From: CAYMQB01 sp964392665
GTDB lineage: Bacteria > Hydrothermota > E44-bin80
Reading direction: 5' to 3'
Assembly: GCA_964392665.1 (NCBI GenBank)
Contig: CAYMQB010000005.1
Coordinates: 1 to 64,000, forward strand
Length of the DNA: 64,000 nt
The translations under genes and the position numbers were made by a program. Under the pieces are notes generated by a model. That model searched no databases, was not told where the DNA came from, and worked only from the letters and a program-made list of their open reading frames with translations. Positions 32,205 to 40,501 of this stretch are shown here, one piece after another. Each line of letters starts with the position of its first letter. Positions within the stretch are counted from its first letter, which is position 1.

Positions 32205-33040
32205 ACAAAATCTTAAACAAAAGGGTGCTTACCGAAGGAGTGAATCTTTTTGAGATTGAAGCGCCTCGTATTGCTATGAAAAGAAAACCCGGGCAGTTCA
32301 TAATTCTCAGAATCAATGAAGAGGGAGAGAGAATCCCTCTCACAATTGCAGATGTTAATAAAGATGCTGGATCTATAACGATTGTCGCACAGGTTGTCGG
32401 TAAATCCACACATCACCTCGGGACTCTGAATGTTGGTGATAGTATAAGAGACCTGGTCGGTCCTCTTGGGCAGCCCACGCATATTGAAAAATTTGGCACG
32501 GTAGTTGCAATTGGAGGTGGTGTTGGGCATGCGGTTTGCTATCCGATTGCCAGAGCAATGAAAGAGGCAGGAAATTATTTGATAACGATAATAGGTGCAA
32601 GAACAAAAGACTTGATAATACTCGAGGAAGAAACAAAAGGATTTTCGGATGAGTTTTACATTACAACAGATGATGGCTCATATGGTAGAAAAGGTTTGGT
32701 TACGGATCAGTTAAAGGAAATTATATCAGGGGGTAAAAAGATAGACCTTGTTCTCGCTGCTGGACCGGCAATTATGATGAAATTCGTTTCTCTTCTAACA
32801 AAAGAATATGGGATAAAAACCATAGTAAGCTTAAATTCCATTATGGTTGATGGGACAGGAATGTGCGGGGTTTGCAGGGTTGAAGTTGGAGGAAAAACGA
32901 AATTTGCCTGTGTGGATGGACCCGAGTTTGATGGGCATGAGGTTAACTATGACCTTCTTATGAAAAGGCTTGCAACATACAAGACGGAGGAGAAAGTTGC
33001 TTACGATAGATATTTGCAGAAAGTCAATGATGGCGGATAA
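32201..33040 (+). CDS. nfnA: NfnA-like FAD/[2Fe-2S] oxidoreductase subunit
   Basis: A 279-residue ferredoxin-NADP reductase-like protein, the small subunit of NADH-dependent reduced ferredoxin:NADP+ oxidoreductase (also called sulfide dehydrogenase beta subunit). FAD domain: RIPLTIAD; NAD-binding IGGGVGHAVCYPIA; C-terminal [2Fe-2S] motif DGTGMCGVC...FACVDGPEFDGH, with Asp217, Cys222, Cys225 and Cys237 as likely ligands (one Asp and three Cys is typical of NfnA). It overlaps ackA by 4 nt and is followed by its partner. The pair would bifurcate NADPH electrons to ferredoxin and NAD. Confidence 0.9.
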   Translation: MNKILNKRVLTEGVNLFEIEAPRIAMKRKPGQFIILRINEEGERIPLTIADVNKDAGSITIVAQVVGKSTHHLGTLNVGDSIRDLVGPLGQPTHIEKFGTVVAIGGGVGHAVCYPIARAMKEAGNYLITIIGARTKDLIILEEETKGFSDEFYITTDDGSYGRKGLVTDQLKEIISGGKKIDLVLAAGPAIMMKFVSLLTKEYGIKTIVSLNSIMVDGTGMCGVCRVEVGGKTKFACVDGPEFDGHEVNYDLLMKRLATYKTEEKVAYDRYLQKVNDGG

Positions 33041-33099
33041 AGGAGAGAATGACAATATAATTTAATCGTCGAGCAAATAATTGAAAGGAAGAGATTAAA

Positions 33100-34521
33100 A
33101 TGGAAGAAGGAAAGAAGAGAAAGAAAAAGCCAAAACCTCCCCGACAGGAAATGCCAAGACAAGACCCTGCTCAAAGGATAAAGAATTTCAGCGAAGTCGC
33201 CCTTGGATATTCTAAAGAAACTGCAATGCTTGAAGCAAGCAGATGTCTTGTTTGTCCAAAACCAAAATGTATCGAAGGATGTCCCGTTTTGGTGGATATC
33301 CCAAGTTTTATTAAGCTTGCTGCCGATGGAAAGTTTGTGGAGGCTTCAAAGAAAATAAAGGAAACTAATGTACTACCAGCAATTTGCGGTAGAGTCTGCC
33401 CGCAGGAAACGCAGTGCGAAATAAAATGTGTTCTGGGTATTAAGGACAAACCTGTTGCAATAGGAAGACTCGAGCGATTTGTCTCCGACTTTGAAGCGGA
33501 ACAGGGAGAGGTGGATATTCCGAGTATCCCCGAAAAGAAAGGGAAAAAAGTTGCAATAGTTGGTTCCGGTCCAAGCGGGTTAACGGTTGCCGGAGAACTC
33601 GCAAAAATGGGCTACGACGTAACTATATTAGAGGCACTGCATAAGTCCGGAGGCGTTCTTGTCTACGGTATACCAGAGTTTAGACTACCCAAGGCTATAG
33701 TTGCAAGGGAGGTGGATTTTGTTAGAAAACTTGGAGTAAAGATAATAAGGAATTTCGTAGTAGGCAGAGCTGCTTCGGTAGACGAATTATTCGAAGAGGG
33801 TTATGAAGCTGTCTTTCTTGGTCTTGGTGCAGGTCTTCCAAGATTTCTCGAGCTTCCTGGTATCAATCTCGTAGGCATATATTCTGCTAACGAATTTCTT
33901 ACGAGAAGCAATCTGATGAAAGCCTATCTATTTCCAGAATATGACACTCCTCTCCAGGTGGGTAAAAAGGTAGTTGTAATAGGTGGTGGAAATGTTGCGA
34001 TGGATTCGGTAAGAACATCATTGCGTCTGGGTGCAGAGGAAACTCACATTATCTATAGAAGGTCAAGAAAGGAAATGCCTGCAAGGGAAGAAGAGGTAGA
34101 AAATGCCGAAGCGGAAGGTGTAATTTTTGATTTTCTTGTTAATCCTGTTGAGTTTATAGGAGACGAGAATGGCAGGATAAAATCTATGAAACTCCTTAGA
34201 ATGCAACTTGGGGAGCCGGATGAAAGCGGAAGAAGACGACCTGTTCCCATCGAAGGAAGCGAATTCATCTACGATTGTGACACAGCGGTAATTGCAATAG
34301 GGCAAGGTCCAAATCCACTTGCGTTAAGCACCCTTGAGGGAGTGAAGCTCAATAAATGGGGATACATCGAAGCGGATTGGGATACAACGAAAACTTCTAT
34401 GAAAGGTGTATTTGCAGGTGGTGATATTGTGACAGGTGAGGCTACCGTTATCGAAGCAATGGGATTTGGAAGAAGGGCTTCGATCGAGATCGATAAGTAT
34501 CTGATGACCGGGAAATGGTAA
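33100..34521 (+). CDS. nfnB: NfnB-like / glutamate-synthase-small-subunit-like flavoprotein
   Basis: A 473-residue protein. The N-terminal cysteine-rich domain for two [4Fe-4S] clusters (CLVCPKPKCIEGCPV and CGRVCPQETQCEIKCV) is followed by FAD binding (VAIVGSGPSGLTVAGELAKMG, ALHKSGGVLVYGIPEFRLPK) and NADPH binding (VVVIGGGNVAMDSVRTSLRLGAE), ending in FAGGDIVTGEATVIEAMG. Adjacent to NfnA it is best read as the large Nfn subunit, in the cytoplasm; as a stand-alone protein it could be called GltD-like, but there is no large glutamate synthase gene here. Confidence 0.92.
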   Translation: MEEGKKRKKKPKPPRQEMPRQDPAQRIKNFSEVALGYSKETAMLEASRCLVCPKPKCIEGCPVLVDIPSFIKLAADGKFVEASKKIKETNVLPAICGRVCPQETQCEIKCVLGIKDKPVAIGRLERFVSDFEAEQGEVDIPSIPEKKGKKVAIVGSGPSGLTVAGELAKMGYDVTILEALHKSGGVLVYGIPEFRLPKAIVAREVDFVRKLGVKIIRNFVVGRAASVDELFEEGYEAVFLGLGAGLPRFLELPGINLVGIYSANEFLTRSNLMKAYLFPEYDTPLQVGKKVVVIGGGNVAMDSVRTSLRLGAEETHIIYRRSRKEMPAREEEVENAEAEGVIFDFLVNPVEFIGDENGRIKSMKLLRMQLGEPDESGRRRPVPIEGSEFIYDCDTAVIAIGQGPNPLALSTLEGVKLNKWGYIEADWDTTKTSMKGVFAGGDIVTGEATVIEAMGFGRRASIEIDKYLMTGKW

Positions 34522-34595
34522 TTTACCAGTACTTTGTTCAAAGGTACGGGTTCGTTTGAATCGTTTTCAGCGTTTAGTTCGTTAATAATTTGTCC

Positions 34596-34715
34596 GTCAC
34601 TGCGAGTAGGCTTTCATATTCTTTAATGAAGCAATCTCATACCTGGAGAAACCGGGATTCTTAGTGAGTCAGAAAATGCTGTATTCCTCAGAATGACAAT
34701 CTGGCTGGCAGTGAC
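34596..34715. repeat. 120-bp palindromic intergenic element
   Basis: Perfect 8-bp termini GTCACTGC (34596-34603) and GCAGTGAC (34708-34715) enclose internal family motifs: GCAATCTC at 34631, GGGATTCTT near 34654 and CTCAGAATGAC at 34687-34697. It appears to be two element variants nested or recombined (GTCATTGCGAG type and GTCATTCTGAG type). It fills the gap between nfnB and mnmG. No gene was recognised. Confidence 0.65.
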
Positions 34716-34732
34716 AGGAAGAGAAAAACAGT

Positions 34733-36613
34733 ATGAGTGTTTCAACCGAGCATTTTGATTGTATCGTTGTTGGTGCCGGGCATGCAGGATGTGAGGCTGC
34801 ACTTGCTGCAGCCAGGATGGGGATAAATAGCCTTTTAGTTACAATAAACTTTGATAGAATCGGACAGATGTCCTGTAATCCTTCTGTAGGGGGGCTTGCA
34901 AAAAGCCATCTTGTTTTTGAAGTTGATGCCCTGGGCGGGGAAATTGGTTTTAATACCGATAAAACAGGAACACAGTTTAGAATGTTGAATACTTCAAAAG
35001 GTGCTGCTGTTCGGTCATTAAGGACACAGGTGGATAGAATTGCTTACAAAGAGGAAATCAGGAAAACCATAGAGAGTACGATGAACCTTACTATCAAGGA
35101 AGGTATCGTAGAGAATATACTTGTGGAAAAGCAAAAAGTGTATAGTGTAGTTACAGCAACAGGTATGGAATACAAAGCAAAATCAATAGTTCTTACGACC
35201 GGAACTTTTCTAAATGGGCTTATCCATATTGGACTCGTGAATTATCCTGCCGGAAGAGCTGGAGAATTTCCTGCAATAGGTTTGTCCAGAGCTTTATCTC
35301 GACTCGGATTCTCAATTGGAAGATTGAAGACCGGAACATCTGCAAGAGTTTCTGGAAATTCAATGAATTGCTCTATCCTTGAATCACAGTCCGGCGACGA
35401 GAATCCGGGACATTTTTCTATGAAAACCAAAGATTTTAATCCAGAGCAAATGGATTGCTATATCACTGCTACAAACGAGAAAACACACAATATCATACTG
35501 AAAAACCTTGATAGGTCACCTCTATTTACAGGTGTTATTCAAGGTAAGGGTCCAAAATACTGCCCGTCAATAGAAGATAAGGTTGTCCGTTTTAGCGATA
35601 GAAAGTCCCATCCTGTTTTTCTCGAACCTGACGGGAGAACGACGGATATTTTCTATCTTAACGGACTTGCAACATCACTGCCCGAGGACATGCAGGAGGA
35701 AATGCTTAGAACAATAAAAGGACTCGAAAATGTAAAAATCGTAAGACCTGGATACGGGATAGAATACGATTTTGTATATCCTACGGAAATTTACGCTACG
35801 CTTGAAACCAAAAAAGTTAAAGGTCTGTTTCTTGCAGGACAAATTAATGGGACAAGCGGTTATGAGGAGGCTGCTGCACAGGGGATTATGGCTGGCATAA
35901 ACGCTGCCTTGAAAATTCGGAATGAAAAACCATTTATATTGTCAAGGAATGAGGCGTACACTGGTGTGTTAATTGACGACCTGGTCACAAAGGGAGTAAC
36001 AGAGCCATACAGAATGTTCACCTCTCTTGCAGAATTTAGATTGCTTTTAAGACAGGACAATGCAGACACTCGACTTATAAGATATGGTAACAGATTTGGG
36101 CTTGTTGGCAAGAAGTTTCTGAATAGTGTTAACCAGAGAGATGAAAAGGTCAGTAGGAAAATAGAAGAACTCAAGAACACAATTGTTGCACCGGGTAAGA
36201 TAAACGGGATTCTTAAAGCGAAGAAGTCAAGAGAGATAACCGAAGGAAAATCAGTCTTTCAAATCTTAAAGCGACCCGAGATATCGATTGAAAATATTGA
36301 ATTGGTAACAGGAGAAATAGAGAAAGAGGTAGCAAAAAGAGTAGAGATATTTGCAAAGTATGACGGTTATATCCAGAAACAGGAATTGGAAGTTAAACGG
36401 ATGAAGGAACTTGAGAATACTGCACTTCCATTGAATGTCGATTACACGAAATTGAAGGGAATTTCAAAGGAGGCAGGAGAGAAACTAAATGAGATAAAAC
36501 CACTCACACTTGGACAGGCATCAAGGATTTCAGGTGTCCGCACAGCGGATATTTCACTACTTATGATTCACTTAAAAAGGATGAAATCAACTCCCCCAAA
36601 ACCCATCCTTTAA
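34733..36613 (+). CDS. mnmG: tRNA uridine-5-carboxymethylaminomethyl modification enzyme MnmG
   Basis: A 626-residue FAD protein that, with MnmE, modifies wobble U34 of several tRNAs. FAD motif VVGAGHAGCEAALAAARMG, MSCNPSVGGLAKSHL, TGTFLNGLIHIG, FLEPDGRTT, GYEEAAAQGIMAG and the C-terminal SRISGVRxxD-like helical domain (QASRISGVRTADISLL) are all present. It is full length. AGGAAG lies upstream at a loose spacing. It stands alone; mnmE is not in the window. Confidence 0.97.
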   Translation: MSVSTEHFDCIVVGAGHAGCEAALAAARMGINSLLVTINFDRIGQMSCNPSVGGLAKSHLVFEVDALGGEIGFNTDKTGTQFRMLNTSKGAAVRSLRTQVDRIAYKEEIRKTIESTMNLTIKEGIVENILVEKQKVYSVVTATGMEYKAKSIVLTTGTFLNGLIHIGLVNYPAGRAGEFPAIGLSRALSRLGFSIGRLKTGTSARVSGNSMNCSILESQSGDENPGHFSMKTKDFNPEQMDCYITATNEKTHNIILKNLDRSPLFTGVIQGKGPKYCPSIEDKVVRFSDRKSHPVFLEPDGRTTDIFYLNGLATSLPEDMQEEMLRTIKGLENVKIVRPGYGIEYDFVYPTEIYATLETKKVKGLFLAGQINGTSGYEEAAAQGIMAGINAALKIRNEKPFILSRNEAYTGVLIDDLVTKGVTEPYRMFTSLAEFRLLLRQDNADTRLIRYGNRFGLVGKKFLNSVNQRDEKVSRKIEELKNTIVAPGKINGILKAKKSREITEGKSVFQILKRPEISIENIELVTGEIEKEVAKRVEIFAKYDGYIQKQELEVKRMKELENTALPLNVDYTKLKGISKEAGEKLNEIKPLTLGQASRISGVRTADISLLMIHLKRMKSTPPKPIL

Positions 36614-36648
36614 CCACTTGAGTTGGAAAGAATTTAGAGAAAGCAATT

Positions 36649-36933
36649 TCATTGTCTATGTCGTAGAAGAACTATGACCCAATTTATGATGAATACCGCC
36701 AAAAAGACGGAGAAAATAATCCTTGAGATATTTTTGGAAATGAAGTTTGATAGGTCAAAGAAAAAGGCAAAGAACATTCCGGCAAAACAAACAATGGAAA
36801 TAGTTTTCTCGATTCCATTCATCTCGGAAAATCTAAAAATGCTTCGTTTCATAAGAACTAAGGGATCAGGTCTCAACATTTGACATACAGCAGAAGATTC
36901 GTTGTATTGTTTTTCAGAACCCCTCCATTTCAC
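36649..36933 (-). CDS. Possible small membrane protein downstream of feoB
   Basis: A 94-codon open frame with a GTG start, 5 nt after the feoB stop and preceded by AAAGGGG. The C-terminal half has two hydrophobic segments (about 46-63 and 70-90). The N-terminal ~27 residues have no family resemblance; an inner ATG at 36852 would give 67 residues. No family was recognised. Position at the end of the fur-feoA-feoB transcript could suggest a FeoC-like accessory, but FeoC is a soluble winged-helix protein, so this is speculation. It may not be coding. Confidence 0.4.
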   Translation of the reverse strand: MKWRGSEKQYNESSAVCQMLRPDPLVLMKRSIFRFSEMNGIEKTISIVCFAGMFFAFFFDLSNFISKNISRIIFSVFLAVFIINWVIVLLRHRQ

Positions 36934-36938
36934 CCCCT

Positions 36939-38648
36939 TTACCTAAGAATGAGGTTGAGGAGACCTCCTACGATTAAAGTAGATATAATCATTATTGATG
37001 CAGATTTTAGCATATCCGTTATACCGAGTTCTTTTACCAGAACAGCAAAGGTTGCAATACAGGGGAAATACATCGTAAGAACAACGGATGCTATCACCAT
37101 CTGTTTCAGTGTTAATCCTAATGGAACGAGCATTCCAACTGCAACATCTTTTCTAAGAAAACCTATAACCAATGCTCCAACTGCCTCTCTGGGTAGTCCG
37201 AGGATTCCTTTTACCACAGGTGAAGCAATTCTACCGACAAATTCAATTATGTGAAGGCTGTAAAGTATATTCACAACGAGAACCCCTAAAAGTACGTAGG
37301 GTACTGCCTCTTTTAAGAACCATAACACCCGCATCCAGAGTTTTTTCAAGAGTGCCAGAAGATATGGAAAACGATATGGTGGGATTTCAACGAAGATTTC
37401 GGGACTCTCTCCTTTCAATGTAAGATTGAGTAGTAGTCCGAGTATAATCCAGACAATAAAGAGTGTGCCAAAAACAAGAGCAAGTGCACCAGAACCGTAT
37501 TTCCCAACCAAACCAAATATCATAGCTATCTGTGCCATACAGGGAACAGCAATTGCCATGAGGGTCGCAGCGATAAATCTTTCCCTTCTTGTGTCTAATA
37601 CTCGAGTCGCCAGTGCACCCGGGACATTACATCCAAAACCCAATAACATCGGGATTATTGCCAAACCGTGAATTCCGAGTTTGTGCATAAGATTATCAAG
37701 CAAAACACCAAGTCGGGGAAGATAACCTGAATCTTCCATAAAACCTAAAACGAGATAGAAAGCGAAAATATATGGAAGAACCATTGCAATGGGAACGAAC
37801 AAACCTGTTGTTAAAAGTCCCAAAGATTCCACAAATTCGATCTTTCCTTCAATCAATCTACCAATCAACACATTATGAATGAATCCTGAGCCCCCCAAGA
37901 GGGAGGATAATTTTAACATCAAAGGCGCCCATAAATTCTCGAACAGAGGCTCGAAGACATAACCGATTATTGATTCTCCAACGAATCGTACGATCTTAAA
38001 AGCAAGATATAGGATAATTATCGCAATAGGAATTCCTGTTAACGGATGTACTGACGCATCTCCCAATCTTTCCCAGATTGTGTGATGACGATGTGTTAAT
38101 TTCTGAACTTCATTTATAATTTCCCCGATTTCGGACCATTTATTTTCGGTCTCGTATTCATATTTACTGATTTTTGGCTTTATTAATTGCGAAACGAGTC
38201 GTTTGATACCTTCCCCTGTTATTCCGCAGGTTGGAACGACAGGCACACCCAGGATTTTCTCCAATTTATCCTTATCGATATTTATGCCAGTATGTTTTGT
38301 TTCGTCCCAGAAATTGAGACAGATAATAAGACGGACTTTTTTCTTTATTAATTGAAGAGTAAGATTGAGGTTTCGTTCAAGATTTGTCGCATCTATAACA
38401 TTGACAACAATATCCCCTTCTTTCAACATCTCTATTGCCACTTTTTCTGCTTTTGATGTTGGTTCAAGAGCATAGGTGCCAGGTACATCAATTATTTCTA
38501 CTTTCTCATCGCCCAACCTCATATAACCTCTGGTATACTCTACAGTTGTTCCGGGATAGTTGGAGGCAATTACATGAACTCCTGTCAATCGCGAGAATAT
38601 AACACTTTTCCCTACATTTGGGTTACCAATCAAAAGGATCTTTCTCAC
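36939..38648 (-). CDS. feoB: Ferrous iron transporter FeoB
   Basis: A 569-residue inner-membrane Fe(II) transporter, at the short end for the family. The N-terminal G domain has G1 GNPNVGKS (8-15), G3 DVPGTY and a G4-like NFWDET (usually NMxDE). The membrane part has two Gate domains: LVLGFMEDSGYLPR with GFGCNVPG and VPCMAQ, and a C-terminal copy with ALVIGFLRKDVAVG and FPCIATF. The ends are intact, so the short length reflects compact loops. It forms an operon with fur and feoA. Confidence 0.94.
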   Translation of the reverse strand: MRKILLIGNPNVGKSVIFSRLTGVHVIASNYPGTTVEYTRGYMRLGDEKVEIIDVPGTYALEPTSKAEKVAIEMLKEGDIVVNVIDATNLERNLNLTLQLIKKKVRLIICLNFWDETKHTGINIDKDKLEKILGVPVVPTCGITGEGIKRLVSQLIKPKISKYEYETENKWSEIGEIINEVQKLTHRHHTIWERLGDASVHPLTGIPIAIIILYLAFKIVRFVGESIIGYVFEPLFENLWAPLMLKLSSLLGGSGFIHNVLIGRLIEGKIEFVESLGLLTTGLFVPIAMVLPYIFAFYLVLGFMEDSGYLPRLGVLLDNLMHKLGIHGLAIIPMLLGFGCNVPGALATRVLDTRRERFIAATLMAIAVPCMAQIAMIFGLVGKYGSGALALVFGTLFIVWIILGLLLNLTLKGESPEIFVEIPPYRFPYLLALLKKLWMRVLWFLKEAVPYVLLGVLVVNILYSLHIIEFVGRIASPVVKGILGLPREAVGALVIGFLRKDVAVGMLVPLGLTLKQMVIASVVLTMYFPCIATFAVLVKELGITDMLKSASIMIISTLIVGGLLNLILR

Positions 38649-38732
38649 ATTAACCGCTTTTCTTCAAATATGAGCGGAGAATAATATAAGTGACAGGTTA
38701 GAATATTTCGTAACATTTCCATAGGAATTTCC

Positions 38733-39011
38733 TCAGTTGTCATTTTTCGTGTTGTGATTTGCGTCCTTCTGTCCCATATCTGTATACTTGACTATAATTC
38801 TCTTTGCCATGCCAAATCCAATTGCCACCTGTGCATTGCCAATTTTAAGTATAATAGGACCCCGCAGCGCCTGTGCGGAAAGTTTTTCTACCTCACATCC
38901 GACTCTTATCCCAAGTGTTTCCAGCTTTTTCTGCAATCCGTATCCACCGAGAATTCTGCTGACCAAGGCTTTTGTCCTGTTTTGCAACTGTGTCAAATCG
39001 GTTTCATTCAT
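38733..39011 (-). CDS. feoA: FeoA family protein
   Basis: An SH3-like small cytoplasmic protein (92 residues from the ATG at 39011) that supports FeoB. Pattern: ILGGYGLQKKLETLGIRVG, then RGPIILKIGNAQVAIGFGMAKRIIV, the FeoA core. The ATG overlaps the fur stop (ATGA), which supports this start; an ATG at 39044 would add 11 residues inside fur. The C-terminal tail after IIVKY (DMGQKDANHNTKNDN) is polar and unusual. Confidence 0.87.
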   Translation of the reverse strand: MNETDLTQLQNRTKALVSRILGGYGLQKKLETLGIRVGCEVEKLSAQALRGPIILKIGNAQVAIGFGMAKRIIVKYTDMGQKDANHNTKNDN

Positions 39012-39469
39012 TGGTTTCCTCTCATTCGGAATTTTTGCCTGCATTCTTTACAATAACCATACAGTTCTAATTTATGCGATTCTATGAAAAAATGGTACTT
39101 CTTTGCAACCTTCTTCTGCAATTTCTCGATTTCCTGATTATCAAATTCTATAATAGTTCCGCAGCCCAAACAAATCATATGGTCATGATGTTTCTTTTTA
39201 CCGAAAGGTTCGAATCTTGTAATATTGTCTCTGAAACGGGTCTTTCTTGCAAGGCCGGCGTTGACAAGAAGATGGAGAGTTCTATAGACTGTGGCAAAAC
39301 CGATATAAGGAATTCTCTTCTTTAATTCGCTGTAAAGTTTTTCGGCAGTGTAATGTCTGTTCTGCCCACAGAAGTAATTTATTATCCTTTTTCTCTGGTC
39401 TGTAAGTCTTAATCCTTCATTTTTGATGTATTCTTTTAATTTTCCTTCATTATTGATATTGAGTTTCAT
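39008..39469 (-). CDS. fur: Fur-family ferric uptake regulator
   Basis: A 153-residue metal-responsive repressor. It has an N-terminal winged helix (GLRLTDQRKRIINYF...RHYTAEKLYSELKK, recognition helix GFATVYRTLHLLVNAGL) and a C-terminal dimerisation/metal domain with KKHHDHMICLGCGTIIEF and a second CxxC, YGYCKECR. The first in of two Cys pairs forms a structural zinc site. The ATG at 39469 is preferred over a TTG two codons upstream. The promoter puts +1 within about 3 nt of the ATG. It probably regulates the feo genes and itself. Confidence 0.93.
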   Translation of the reverse strand: MKLNINNEGKLKEYIKNEGLRLTDQRKRIINYFCGQNRHYTAEKLYSELKKRIPYIGFATVYRTLHLLVNAGLARKTRFRDNITRFEPFGKKKHHDHMICLGCGTIIEFDNQEIEKLQKKVAKKYHFFIESHKLELYGYCKECRQKFRMRGNQ

Positions 39470-39478
39470 TTTCAATTG

Positions 39479-39507
39479 AATATAACACTTCCTTCTCGGT
39501 TTGTCAA
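39479..39507 (-). promoter_or_regulatory. Near-leaderless promoter of fur-feoAB
   Basis: On the minus strand TTGACA (39507-39502), 17-bp spacer, TATATT (39484-39479). The expected +1 at about 39472 is 3 nt before the ATG at 39469. It is arranged back to back with the plus-strand promoter at 39524. Confidence 0.75.
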
Positions 39508-39523
39508 GTAAAAAATTTAAGTC

Positions 39524-39553
39524 TTGACAAATTAAATAAAAGAATGCTATTAA
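39524..39553 (+). promoter_or_regulatory. Promoter of the ABC permease genes, +1 on the ATG
   Basis: TTGACA (39524-39529), 18-bp spacer, TATTAA (39548-39553), six bases, then the ATG at 39560. The predicted mRNA is leaderless. TTGTCAAG...CTTGACAA (39501-39508, 39523-39530) forms an inverted repeat made by this and the divergent -35 box. Confidence 0.65.
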
Positions 39554-39559
39554 ATTTGT

Positions 39560-40501
39560 ATGAGGAAATTGCTAAAAACTTTGAATCCTTATCTCTACCT
39601 TATTCCGGCTTTGGCTGTAATCATTGTTTTTCGTTTCCTTCCAATGCTCTATGCCTTCAGAGTGAGCTTTTTCAAATGGGGAATGGGAGGGGTCGAAAGA
39701 TTTGTTGCTCTGGGAAATTATATTTCTATTCTGAAAGATTCGAACTTCTGGAAGGCTTTTGGAAATACAATATATTTTTCACTGGGGGTTGTTCCTACCT
39801 CTCTATTTCTCTCTCTTTTCTTAGCAGTCTTATTGAAACAGAAGATCAGAGGTGTTAGGTTTTTCAGAACCATCTATTTTCTGCCGGTGATTACATCGGT
39901 GATTGCTGTTTCGATGGTCTGGAAATGGATCTATCACCCGCAAGCTGGATTAGCCAATAGTTTGCTTGGCTTTTTCAACATTAAAGGAATAAACTGGCTT
40001 TCTGAATGGAAAGGAATATTCGAGTTGATTTTCAATTCTTTTAAGGTTCATCCGTTAATAAAGGGACCAAGCATTGCCCTTTTATCGTTAATAATCGTTA
40101 GCGTCTGGAAAGGACTTGGTTACAATATTGTGCTTTTCCTTGCAGGACTTGAAAATATACCAATTCAGTACTACGAAGCGGCAAAAGTAGATGGAGCAAA
40201 CAGGTGGCAGATGTTTCGCTCTATTACGTGGCCCCTTCTTTCTCCTACAACTTTCTACGTTCTATTGATGACCACAATTGTCTCTTTTCAAATGTTTGCA
40301 TATGTGTGGATGATGACAGGACCGCCTGCCGGCGGACCTCTTGGAACAACCAATGTCCTGGTTTACTATCTTTACGACTATGCTTTCAATTTTTCAAGAT
40401 ACGGTTATGGAACTGCAGTTGCTTTTATTCTTTTTGTAATTATACTGTCGCTTACTCTCCTGCAGAGAAAAATCGTTGAAAGAAATGTTTTCTATGGCTA
40501 A
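39560..40501 (+). CDS. Sugar ABC transporter permease, MalF/UgpA type
   Basis: A 313-residue inner-membrane permease of the CUT1 carbohydrate ABC family, with about six membrane helices and the cytoplasmic EAA loop YYEAAKVDGANRWQMFRSI that docks on the ATPase. It starts right at ATG 39560. It overlaps or abuts the second permease gene, so they form a heterodimer. No ATP-binding subunit and no substrate-binding protein gene is nearby, so these must be encoded elsewhere. The substrate is not readable; multi-sugar or glycerol-phosphate-like compounds are typical for the family. Confidence 0.92.
   Translation: MRKLLKTLNPYLYLIPALAVIIVFRFLPMLYAFRVSFFKWGMGGVERFVALGNYISILKDSNFWKAFGNTIYFSLGVVPTSLFLSLFLAVLLKQKIRGVRFFRTIYFLPVITSVIAVSMVWKWIYHPQAGLANSLLGFFNIKGINWLSEWKGIFELIFNSFKVHPLIKGPSIALLSLIIVSVWKGLGYNIVLFLAGLENIPIQYYEAAKVDGANRWQMFRSITWPLLSPTTFYVLLMTTIVSFQMFAYVWMMTGPPAGGPLGTTNVLVYYLYDYAFNFSRYGYGTAVAFILFVIILSLTLLQRKIVERNVFYG

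Noticed and set aside
38733..38790. Polar FeoA tail as a frameshift artefact
   Set aside because: The frame is intact to its stop and no better continuation was seen in other frames; it is kept as an odd tail.
39501..39530. TTGTCAAG...CTTGACAA inverted repeat as a Fur box or operator
   Set aside because: It is fully explained by two back-to-back -35 boxes of divergent promoters; the same pattern recurs at 55944-55968, which has no link to Fur.
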